Made by a program: the position numbers and the translations under genes
The notes under the pieces: model-generated
What the model was told of the DNA's origin: nothing
The model's input: the letters and a program-made list of their open reading frames with translations, nothing else
The model's database searches: none
Shown here: in pieces, positions 1-6,263 of the stretch
Position numbering within the stretch: the stretch's first letter is position 1
How the letters are laid out: the number at the start of each line of letters is the position of its first letter
NCBI GenBank assembly: GCA_902462665.1
Contig: CABQCM010000059.1
Span: 1 to 7,541 of the forward strand
From: an uncultured Oscillospiraceae bacterium
GTDB lineage: Bacteria; Bacillota; Clostridia; Oscillospirales; Acutalibacteraceae
Direction of reading: 5' to 3'
Length of the DNA: 7,541 nucleotides

Positions 1-1269
1 GGCACAGATACGGGCAATCAGGTCGTTGGGAAGCCCCTCTTCCTTCACCTGCCGGGCGGCGGCCTGTGCATGCACCCGAATCTTCTCGTGCAGCTCCTGC
101 CGGTCTCCCCCCTTTTTGACCGCGCTCATCATAATATTCTCACTGGCCATGAAGGGAAGCTCGGCCATCACCCGCTGCCGGATGACCTTGGGATACACCA
201 CCAGGCCGTCGCAGACGTTGATGAGGATATTCAGAATCGAGTCGGCCGCCAAAAAGCCCTCGGCCACCGCGATGCGCTTATTGGCCGAATCGTCCAGCGT
301 GCGCTCAAACCACTGGGTCGAAGACGTCAGCGCGGGATTGAGCACATCCACGATCAAATAGCGCGCCAAGGAGCAGATACGCTCGCTGCGCATGGGGTTA
401 CGTTTATAAGGCATGGCTGAGGAACCGATTTGATGCTGCTCAAAAGGCTCTTCCATCTCTTTAAAGCTTTGCAGGATGCGCAGATCGTTGGCAAACTTGG
501 ATGCCGACTGCGCCAGACCGCTGAGTACATCCAACACCATGGTATCGGTTTTGCGTGAATAGGTCTGACCGGAAACCGGCACTACGCCTTCAAACCCCAT
601 TTCGCGGGCAATGCGTTCTTCGACCCGATCGATCTTCGCCTCGTCGCCCTCAAACAGCTCCAAAAAGCTGGCCTGCGTGCCGGTAGTGCCCTTGGACCCC
701 AGCAACCGCAGCGTGGAAATCCGATGCTCAATCTCGCCGTAATCCATGACAAACTCATTGAGCCACAGGCAAGCCCGCTTACCGACGGTGGTCAACTGCG
801 CCGGCTGCAGATGGGTGTACCCCAGACAGGGAAGCTCCCGGTATTTCATGGCGAAATCACCGAGCAGCTGCAGCACCTTCATCAGCTTGCCACGCACCAG
901 GCCGAGCGCCTCGCGCATGATAATGACGTCGGTGTTGTCCCCCACATAGCAGGAGGTCGCGCCCAAATGGATAATGGCCCGCGCTTTGGGGCACTGCTCA
1001 CCGTAAGCGTAAACATGAGACATCACGTCGTGACGAACCTCGCGCTCGCGCGCCTCGGCTACATCGTAGTTGATATCCTCCGCATGCGCTTCCAGCTCGG
1101 CAATCTGCTCATCGGTAATTTGCAGCCCCTCGGCCTGCTCGGCCCGGGCCAACGCAATCCAAAGCTTACGCCAGGTACGGAATTTAAAATCTGCTGAAAA
1201 AAGATACTGCATCTCTTTCGAGGCATAACGGGTGGAAAAGGGGCTGACATATCCGTCGTATTTACTCAA
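1..1269 (-). CDS. purB: Adenylosuccinate lyase, 3' end cut by window edge
   Basis: Cytoplasmic enzyme of the fumarase/aspartase superfamily. It removes fumarate from SAICAR and from adenylosuccinate, so it acts twice in purine synthesis. The window holds 423 codons without a stop; the usual length of the long form is about 475-485, so roughly the last 50 residues lie off the left edge. Visible landmarks are RHDVMSH at 79-85 (active-site His region), TSCYVGDN at 105-112, THLQPAQ at 152-158 (His153 the likely catalytic acid/base), KGTTGTQ at 193-199, and the family signature GSSAMPYKRNP at 282-292 in the flexible catalytic-Ser loop. The start is TTG: an in-frame TAA lies at 1327-1329, no in-frame ATG lies between it and the TTG, the next in-frame ATG would remove conserved N-terminal sequence, and a good ribosome site precedes the TTG. 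It is the last visible gene of the asnS-aminotransferase-purB cluster, 64 bases after its neighbour. From memory, the sequence resembles the vertebrate/eukaryote-like branch of the family more than the short Bacillus form. Confidence 0.96.
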   Translation of the reverse strand, partial: MSKYDGYVSPFSTRYASKEMQYLFSADFKFRTWRKLWIALARAEQAEGLQITDEQIAELEAHAEDINYDVAEAREREVRHDVMSHVYAYGEQCPKARAIIHLGATSCYVGDNTDVIIMREALGLVRGKLMKVLQLLGDFAMKYRELPCLGYTHLQPAQLTTVGKRACLWLNEFVMDYGEIEHRISTLRLLGSKGTTGTQASFLELFEGDEAKIDRVEERIAREMGFEGVVPVSGQTYSRKTDTMVLDVLSGLAQSASKFANDLRILQSFKEMEEPFEQHQIGSSAMPYKRNPMRSERICSLARYLIVDVLNPALTSSTQWFERTLDDSANKRIAVAEGFLAADSILNILINVCDGLVVYPKVIRQRVMAELPFMASENIMMSAVKKGGDRQELHEKIRVHAQAAARQVKEEGLPNDLIARICA

Positions 1270-1274
1270 AATGA

Positions 1275-1286
1275 TTCCTCTCTCCT
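1275..1286 (-). promoter_or_regulatory. Ribosome binding site that fixes the TTG start of purB
   Basis: On the minus strand the sequence reads AGGAGAGAGGAA. Its GAGG core (1277-1280) ends 7 bases before the TTG at 1267-1269. This supports TTG initiation, the only plausible start between the upstream in-frame stop and the conserved N-terminus. Confidence 0.75.
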
Positions 1287-1333
1287 GTCTAGTATGTTCC
1301 GAAAAAAGTGAAAAACAAGGGTGCGCTTACACA

Positions 1334-2599
1334 TTATTGAGCCTGTTGCAGCAGCTTCTCCACGGTGGCAAGCCGAGCGGCGATACAAAACAGCTCGGTC
1401 GCGATGCGAAGCTCCTCCACCGGCGGGCGCGTTGGCGCAACCCGGATATTACGGTCACGGGGATCTTTGCCATAAGGATACGTCGCCCCGGCCGGGGTGA
1501 GGTTCACCCCCGCCTCACGGCACAAGGTCACCACCCGGGAGGCGCAGCCGTCCATCGTGTCGACGCTGATGAAATAACCGCCCATGGGTTTATTCCACGA
1601 AACCACGCCGGCCAGCTCTTTCTCAAAAATGGAAAGCACCATTTCAAATTTGGGACGCAGGATAGCAGCGTGACGCTCCATTTGCTGCTTCACTCCGTCC
1701 AAATTCTTGAAATACAGGCTATGACGAAGTTGATTGAGCTTGTCCGGCCCAATGGTTTGGGCGCCCAGACGCTTTTTGATAAAAGCCCGGTTGCCTTCGC
1801 TGGCCGCCAAAGCCGCCACCCCCGCGCCGGCAAAGCTGATTTTAGAGGTAGAGGTGAATTGAATTACCAGATCGGGATTGCCCGCCTTGACGCATTCCGG
1901 CTGAATGGGCAGCAACGGAACATCCGCAAACAAGCTGTGAACGGCATAAGAGTTATCCCAAATGATACGAAAATCCTTTGCGGCAGGGCGCAGCGCGGCA
2001 ATGCGGCGCACCGTGTCGTCGGAATAAACATACCCCTGCGGATTGGAGAACTTGGGCACACACCACATTCCCTTGACGCTGGGATCGGCCACCAAACGCT
2101 CGACCGCATCCATATCCGGGCCGTCGGGTGTCATTTCGACCGCGATAAGTTCAAAACCGAAATACTCGGTCACACTAAAATGGCGGTCGTAGCCGGGCGA
2201 GGGGCAGAGAAACTTGAGTCCCTGCTTTCCCGCCCAAGGGCCCTCGCCAAAACCATGGGTCATCCCCTGCGCAATGACGTCAAACATCATGTTTAAAGAG
2301 GAATTCCCCCCCACCACGACATCCTCGGGGGAAGTATCCAAAATACCGGCAAACAGTTGTTTCAGCTCGGGCAATCCATCCACCACGCCGTAGTTGCGGC
2401 AATCCGTGTTTCCGCAAAGGCATTGATCGCCATCATGCAGAACCCCCAGCATCGAATTGGACAAATCAAACTGCTCGGTACAGGGTTGGCCGCGCGACAT
2501 ATCCAGGCTCAGCCCTCTGCTTTTGAATTCCTCATACCGGCGCGACAGCTCCTGCTTTTGCTCTGTAAGCTGTGCGGCCGACATCTCCTGCAACTCCAT
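1334..2599 (-). CDS. Class Ic (MocR-type) PLP-dependent aspartate aminotransferase
   Basis: Fold-type I PLP enzyme of the Aminotran_MocR family (Pfam PF12897), whose characterised members are aspartate aminotransferases exchanging aspartate/2-oxoglutarate with oxaloacetate/glutamate in the cytoplasm. It is a lone aminotransferase domain of about 421 residues with no N-terminal HTH, so it is not a MocR regulator. Landmarks, numbered from the ATG: DMSRGQP near 33-39, SNPQG at 185-189, WDNSY at 214-218 (Asp and Tyr contacting the cofactor), TSTSKISFAG at 249-258 with Lys253 as the expected Schiff-base lysine, and IRVAPTRPP at 385-393 with Arg386 as the expected carboxylate-binding arginine. Two starts are possible: TTG at 2608 and ATG at 2599. 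AAGGAAGG lies 11 bases before the ATG but only 2 before the TTG, so ATG is preferred; the difference is three residues. It sits between asnS (39 bases upstream) and purB, both tied to aspartate or asparagine. Substrate specificity is inferred from family. Confidence 0.93.
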   Translation of the reverse strand: MELQEMSAAQLTEQKQELSRRYEEFKSRGLSLDMSRGQPCTEQFDLSNSMLGVLHDGDQCLCGNTDCRNYGVVDGLPELKQLFAGILDTSPEDVVVGGNSSLNMMFDVIAQGMTHGFGEGPWAGKQGLKFLCPSPGYDRHFSVTEYFGFELIAVEMTPDGPDMDAVERLVADPSVKGMWCVPKFSNPQGYVYSDDTVRRIAALRPAAKDFRIIWDNSYAVHSLFADVPLLPIQPECVKAGNPDLVIQFTSTSKISFAGAGVAALAASEGNRAFIKKRLGAQTIGPDKLNQLRHSLYFKNLDGVKQQMERHAAILRPKFEMVLSIFEKELAGVVSWNKPMGGYFISVDTMDGCASRVVTLCREAGVNLTPAGATYPYGKDPRDRNIRVAPTRPPVEELRIATELFCIAARLATVEKLLQQAQ

Positions 2600-2638
2600 G
2601 TTTTTCAAGTCCTTCCTTGCGATATCAATAGCCTCATC

Positions 2639-4033
2639 TTAAAATTCCGCTGAGCCGGTGGTGCGGGGGAAGGGAAGAATATCCCGAATGTTGGGCACAG
2701 CGGTAAGATACATAATCAAACGCTCAAAGCCAAGACCGAATCCAGCGTGTTTGGCCCCGCCAAAACGGCGCAGGTCAAGATACCACCAGTAGTCCTCCTC
2801 CTTGAGCCCCAGCTCCTGCATGCGACCGGTCAATACCTCGAGGCGCTCTTCTCTCTGGCTGCCGCCAACGATTTCACCTACACCCGGCACCAGCAAATCG
2901 ACCGCGGCAACGGTTTTCTGGTCGTCGTTGAGCCGCATGTAAAACGCCTTGATTTCCTTGGGATAATCGGTGACAAAGAGGGGGCGCTTATAGACCTCCT
3001 CGGTCAGGAACCGCTCGTGCTCGGTCTGCAAATCGCAGCCCCAATAGACCGGATACTCAAAGCGATCCTTATGCTGCTCCAAAATCTCGATGGCCTCGGT
3101 ATAGGTCACATGACCAAAATCCGCGGCCACGACGCCTTGCAGCCGCTCGAGCAGCTCTTTATCAAAAAATTGTGTAAAGAAAGCCATTTCATCGGGGCAA
3201 TGCTCCAACACATAACGAATGACATATTTGAGCATATCCCGGATGACATCCATATCCTCGGCCAGATCAGCAAAGGCCATCTCCGGCTCGATCATCCAGA
3301 ATTCCGCCGCGTGACGGGGGGTAAAGGACTGCTCGGCGCGGAAGGTAGGGCCAAAGGTATATACCTTGCCGAACGCCATCGCCATGCACTCGGCCGAAAG
3401 CTGCCCCGATACCGTCAGAGAGGTCGGCTTTCCAAAAAAGTCCTGTTTGAAATCCACCGCCCCCTGTTCGTCGCGCGGCGGGTTGTTAACGTCCAGCGTG
3501 GTGACATGGAACATCTCCCCCGCTCCCTCACAGTCGCTACCCGTAATCAAGGGAGTATGGGCGTAAATGAACCCACGCTCCTGGAAAAAACGGTGAATGG
3601 CAAAGGCTGCGACCGACCGCACGCGATATAGGGCATTGAAGGTATTGGTGCGCGGACGCAAATGGGCGATGGTACGCAAATATTCCATCGAATGCCGTTT
3701 CTTTTGCAACGGATAATCGGGTGTGGAGGCCCCCTCCAACACAACTTCTGCGGCATGCAGCTCAAAGGGCTGCTTCATATTCGGAGTGAGCACCAGCTTT
3801 CCCCGGACGGTTACGGCCGCCCCCACGTTGATTTTGACCAGCTCTTTGTAGTCGGGAAGATTGGCTTCCTCCAACACGACCTGCAAACCCTTCAGGCAGC
3901 TTCCGTCGTTGAGCTCAAGGAAACCGATGCTTTTGGAATCGCGGATGGTACGTACCCAGCCCGAAACCGCGATTTCACTTTCCGAAAGGGAGTCGAAATC
4001 GGCATACAGGCGGGAAATCTCCATACGGGACAT
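2639..4033 (-). CDS. asnS: Asparaginyl-tRNA synthetase
   Basis: Class IIb aminoacyl-tRNA synthetase that charges tRNA-Asn with asparagine using ATP in the cytoplasm. The product is 464 residues, normal for the family. An N-terminal OB-fold anticodon-binding domain (about 20-105, with VSGWVRTIRDSK) precedes the catalytic domain. Class II motif 2 is FRAEQS at 231-236. Motif 3 is GFGLGFER at 431-438, followed by RDILPFPRT. YPKEIKAFYM at 357-366 is typical of AsnRS; aspartyl enzymes usually have a different sequence there. A GTG at 4042 is also in frame, but the AAGGAG ribosome site overlaps it and sits 8 bases before the ATG at 4033, so ATG is chosen. It is the first gene of the minus-strand cluster, read from the promoter at 4073-4101. 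Its presence means the cell can charge tRNA-Asn directly; whether the amidotransferase route also exists cannot be seen here. Confidence 0.97.
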   Translation of the reverse strand: MSRMEISRLYADFDSLSESEIAVSGWVRTIRDSKSIGFLELNDGSCLKGLQVVLEEANLPDYKELVKINVGAAVTVRGKLVLTPNMKQPFELHAAEVVLEGASTPDYPLQKKRHSMEYLRTIAHLRPRTNTFNALYRVRSVAAFAIHRFFQERGFIYAHTPLITGSDCEGAGEMFHVTTLDVNNPPRDEQGAVDFKQDFFGKPTSLTVSGQLSAECMAMAFGKVYTFGPTFRAEQSFTPRHAAEFWMIEPEMAFADLAEDMDVIRDMLKYVIRYVLEHCPDEMAFFTQFFDKELLERLQGVVAADFGHVTYTEAIEILEQHKDRFEYPVYWGCDLQTEHERFLTEEVYKRPLFVTDYPKEIKAFYMRLNDDQKTVAAVDLLVPGVGEIVGGSQREERLEVLTGRMQELGLKEEDYWWYLDLRRFGGAKHAGFGLGFERLIMYLTAVPNIRDILPFPRTTGSAEF

Positions 4034-4041
4034 CCTATCCA

Positions 4042-4047
4042 CTCCTT
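4042..4047 (-). promoter_or_regulatory. Ribosome binding site of asnS
   Basis: AAGGAG on the minus strand, with 8 bases to the ATG at 4033. It rules out the in-frame GTG at 4042, which overlaps this site. Confidence 0.8.
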
Positions 4048-4072
4048 ATTTATACAATTTGGCTATTTTAAG

Positions 4073-4101
4073 ATTATAATATAAATCATGCCAAGGAACA
4101 A
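4073..4101 (-). promoter_or_regulatory. Sigma-A-type promoter of the asnS cluster
   Basis: On the minus strand a perfect TATAAT (4073-4078) is preceded after 17 bases by TTGTTC (4096-4101), a weak -35. Transcription would start near 4066, giving a leader of only about 33 bases before the asnS ATG. No T-box or other known leader element fits in that space. The -10 is strong evidence; the -35 matches the consensus at three positions only. Confidence 0.6.
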
Positions 4102-4127
4102 CACAAATCGTGCCTCCTCTGAATTTT

Positions 4128-4193
4128 TGTGAAAATATAATATTTTACTTTTTAATGTGAATAAATATTGTGATAAATTTCGCTTTTTTCAAA
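4128..4193. promoter_or_regulatory. AT-rich divergent intergenic segment with TGTGA repeats
   Basis: Very AT-rich DNA between the two divergent promoters, upstream of the -35 of the metallopeptidase promoter. TGTGA occurs at 4128-4132, 4156-4160 and 4169-4173, with a fourth copy downstream at 4237-4241. The middle two sit in similar words (TGTGAATAAAT and TGTGATAAAT) 13 bases apart. It could serve as an UP element and/or a regulator-binding region; no true palindrome was found, so a regulator family cannot be named. Confidence 0.25.
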
Positions 4194-4222
4194 TTGACAA
4201 AAAAGTAAAAATCAGGTAAAAT
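4194..4222 (+). promoter_or_regulatory. Sigma-A promoter of the metallopeptidase unit
   Basis: Perfect -35 TTGACA (4194-4199), a 17-base spacer, and -10 TAAAAT (4217-4222), which is one base from consensus. Transcription should begin near 4229-4230, giving a leader of about 157 bases before the ATG at 4386. Confidence 0.8.
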
Positions 4223-4228
4223 GTAGAA

Positions 4229-4385
4229 AAGTATATTGTGAATTTGGAAAGGAGAGGGATCCCATGGGTCGCATGTCTTTGCTGCGAAATGCGAGCTGAC
4301 GATAACTAAGGGGTTAAACTCAAAGTCCATCGTCATGCAAGTCTTTCTACTGAGCGACATAAAATGAGAAAGGAAGGATACCGAT
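4229..4385 (+). promoter_or_regulatory. Structured 5' leader of the metallopeptidase gene, class unknown
   Basis: Three helices can be drawn by eye. Hairpin 1 pairs TCGCAT (4269-4274) with ATGCGA (4289-4294). Hairpin 2 begins at the next base and pairs GCTGACGAT (4295-4303) with ATCGTCA plus GC (4329-4335, 4337-4338), leaving one bulged T and a 25-base loop. Hairpin 3 pairs TCTTTCT (4342-4348) with AGAAAGG (4367-4373, one wobble), which covers the first half of the AAGGAAGG ribosome site (4370-4377). GGGGT in the loop of hairpin 2 (4310-4314) could also pair with ATCCC (4259-4263) as a pseudoknot. An 11-codon ORF lies inside. I could not match it to c-di-GMP-I, c-di-GMP-II, glycine, purine, preQ1, SAM, ZTP, fluoride or T-box consensus as remembered. 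A riboswitch, attenuator or merely stable leader are all possible. Confidence 0.45.
4264..4299 (+). CDS. Possible 11-residue leader peptide
   Basis: ATG at 4264 opens MGRMSLLRNAS followed by TGA. A ribosome-site-like GGAAAGGAGAGG (4246-4257) ends 6 bases upstream. The ORF spans hairpin 1 and its stop codon overlaps the 5' arm of hairpin 2, so a translating ribosome would melt the first hairpin and reach the second. This placement suits translation-coupled control of the downstream peptidase gene, but no run of a single regulatory codon is present and so short an ORF can occur by chance. Confidence 0.3.
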   Translation: MGRMSLLRNAS

Positions 4386-6245
4386 ATGGAACATTGTCCT
4401 CAGGAATTCAAACAAGTCAGGAAAACATCTTTTGCTTTTTTGCAGAAAACGCTGGCGGCTGTATTGAGCGTGGTTCTGATAGCTTGCGTCCCCTGCACGA
4501 CGCAGGGCAGTCCGCACAACGCGGCGGCCGCTGCAAATACAAAAAATATCATTTTCGTGGTCAAGCCCAAAAAAGACTTTACCATATCCGCTTCCATTAG
4601 GCTTTCATACACCAGTTCGATGGAGTTGGTTGCCGCCTCCCCCGGCAGCGGGATCGCTTACGACGATATTTCGATCGACTCCACAACCACTGCCCGTACG
4701 ATCAGGGCCGATTACGACCGCAGCGGAACCTTATCTATTTTCCCCAGCACCCAAATGCTGGTACTGCGGTTTAATACCGCTTTGGCGGCCAGCGAAGCCT
4801 TTCAGGCCGTTACCCCCTCATATCAAGCCAGTCAAACGGTGCTCGGGGATTCCTACACGGGCGACGACGCGTTTAGCCTCCTGCGCGTGTTCTTAGGCGA
4901 CATTGACAACGACGGCAGAGCCGATTCGGCAGACGCGCTTTTGGCATTGCAGTATTCCACCGAACAGATCACCTTAACCGAAGCCCAAAAGCTGGCGGCC
5001 GACGTCAACAACGATGGAAGAATTGATTCCAGCGATTCGTTGATGATTTCACAGTATTCGGTTGAAACCATCACCACCTTCTGGCCGGATTATTCCCCCG
5101 TTACCCTGCCCACTACCGCCAACAGCAGCATTCGCAGTGGCATGGTATATCGTTTGGAAAATGTTTTCGGGCAAAAGGGGCTGCATACCGCCTCCAACGC
5201 GGCCAGTGGCGCTTATGTGAATCAAACCGATTACGATTACGGCCAGGCCTCCCAACGATACAAGCTGGTTTACATGTCGTCGGGCACTTATAAGATCATC
5301 CCCATGAACGCCTCCGGCAAGGTCTTGTCGATTGTATCCGGTCGGCTGTGCGCAGAGACCGATTCAAGCTATACCCGGCAGCGATGGTATATTGTCCCAT
5401 CCGGGGAGGGCAATCTCATCATCAACAAGGCTTATCCTTCCCAATGTCTCACCATCAACGGCCTTGTTTCTGCTACTGCTCCCGTTTATTCCGGCGTTTC
5501 TGCCTTTGGCAACAAGTGGGCGCTTCACGAGATTACCCTACAGGTAGAAAACTTTTACGACAACGGTATGCTGACCCGGTGGGGATTAACCGCGTCGCAG
5601 ATGTCGAGCCAGCTCAACCAATATATGCAGACTGCGGCCGGGCTTTATCAAGAGGTCTTCGGCATCTCGATCGTTTCCAGAGGGAACAGCCGCTACACCA
5701 CCACCGCCGATACCTGCACGGGCTACTCCACCATCAGCAAGTTAAACTCCGATTGTATCAGCACAAGCCACAATCCGCGCTGTAAGGATAACCGGCCGAT
5801 TTGGACTACGTTCCGGCAGGCGCATCCGGGCAACAGCTATTTTACTCCCATTTTATGGACGGGTCACCACACATGGGAAGAGCAAAACGGTTCGCGTGTG
5901 GAGATTTCAAACGGCGGCGTATACAGCGCCCACTCCATATTTATGCTGGATTCCGGAGATAATGGCTCCAGCAGCTTTTACTACAACGATCGAATTGCCC
6001 ATACCGTCTGCCATGAGCTTGGGCATGAATTGGGGGCGCCGGATAGTTATTGTCCCAAATGGATCAATCCAAACACAAAGGCTGATTGCCCAGAACACTG
6101 CTGGCAACACGGCGGGACAAAGGCATATTCCAAAGATTGCCTCATGTCAAACCAAAACAATGCTTTCTCCACTTACACAGCCGAAAACATGTTTTGCAGC
6201 TATTGTAAAAACGATATTATCAATCACATAAATGCTTATCACTAA
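4386..6245 (+). CDS. Exported dockerin/ricin-type-lectin zinc metallopeptidase
   Basis: Multidomain surface or secreted peptidase of 619 residues. A positively charged N-region and hydrophobic segment (about 22-33) end in LIAC (31-34), a lipobox-like site, so Cys34 may be lipidated; cleavage by signal peptidase I near AAAAA (46-50) is the alternative. Residues about 52-155 look like a cohesin-like beta-sandwich (weak call). A type I dockerin follows at about 170-230, with two calcium loops: DIDNDGRADSAD (172-183) and DVNNDGRIDSSD (206-217). Residues about 250-383 form a ricin-type beta-trefoil with repeated QRYKLV/QRWYIV segments, a likely carbohydrate-binding module. The catalytic domain (about 385-619) has HELGHELGAPD at 543-553, fitting the HExxHxxGxxD zinc motif with Asp as third ligand, and a candidate Met-turn at CLMS (Met587). 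It contains ten cysteines. The start is supported by AAGGAAGG 8 bases before the ATG. It is probably co-transcribed with the lipoprotein gene 18 bases downstream. The peptidase family (M6-, M7- or matrixin-like) and the substrate are not determined. Confidence 0.88.
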   Translation: MEHCPQEFKQVRKTSFAFLQKTLAAVLSVVLIACVPCTTQGSPHNAAAAANTKNIIFVVKPKKDFTISASIRLSYTSSMELVAASPGSGIAYDDISIDSTTTARTIRADYDRSGTLSIFPSTQMLVLRFNTALAASEAFQAVTPSYQASQTVLGDSYTGDDAFSLLRVFLGDIDNDGRADSADALLALQYSTEQITLTEAQKLAADVNNDGRIDSSDSLMISQYSVETITTFWPDYSPVTLPTTANSSIRSGMVYRLENVFGQKGLHTASNAASGAYVNQTDYDYGQASQRYKLVYMSSGTYKIIPMNASGKVLSIVSGRLCAETDSSYTRQRWYIVPSGEGNLIINKAYPSQCLTINGLVSATAPVYSGVSAFGNKWALHEITLQVENFYDNGMLTRWGLTASQMSSQLNQYMQTAAGLYQEVFGISIVSRGNSRYTTTADTCTGYSTISKLNSDCISTSHNPRCKDNRPIWTTFRQAHPGNSYFTPILWTGHHTWEEQNGSRVEISNGGVYSAHSIFMLDSGDNGSSSFYYNDRIAHTVCHELGHELGAPDSYCPKWINPNTKADCPEHCWQHGGTKAYSKDCLMSNQNNAFSTYTAENMFCSYCKNDIINHINAYH

Positions 6246-6263
6246 TCATTAGGAGAGAATTTT

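Noticed and set aside
1232..2296. Long plus-strand ORF of 354 codons opposite the aminotransferase
   Set aside because: It is antisense to a gene with clear conserved motifs, its product shows no recognisable domain, and it has no supported promoter. It is an open shadow frame in GC-rich DNA.
2747..3631. Plus-strand ORF of 294 codons opposite asnS
   Set aside because: It lies wholly inside the asnS coding region, whose class II synthetase motifs are unmistakable; the product is unrecognisable.
4256..4268. GGGATCCCATGGG: overlapping palindromes with BamHI and NcoI sites, like a cloning junction
   Set aside because: The surrounding sequence is continuous with the promoter and hairpins, with no vector-like sequence; best explained as coincidence.
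4295..4303. CTGACGA, matching the hammerhead ribozyme CUGANGA core
   Set aside because: The GAAA and NUH elements are not in the required cyclic order, and the CTGACGA bases are used in a long perfect stem with 4329-4338.
4251..4328. Glycine- or purine-riboswitch-like words (GGAGAGG, AAGGGG, TTAAACTC)
   Set aside because: The similarity is limited to short words; the required conserved junctions and helices of those aptamers are missing.
4364..4600. ORF starting at ATG 4364, just ahead of the peptidase gene in another frame
   Set aside because: It overlaps the peptidase start, its ATG lies upstream of the AAGGAAGG ribosome site, and its product lacks any signal or domain; the frame from 4386 has the signal peptide and domains.
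6246..6263. Possible break between the peptidase and lipoprotein genes
   Set aside because: The 18 bases contain only a ribosome site (AGGAGAG) and no hairpin or promoter, so the two genes are treated as one unit.
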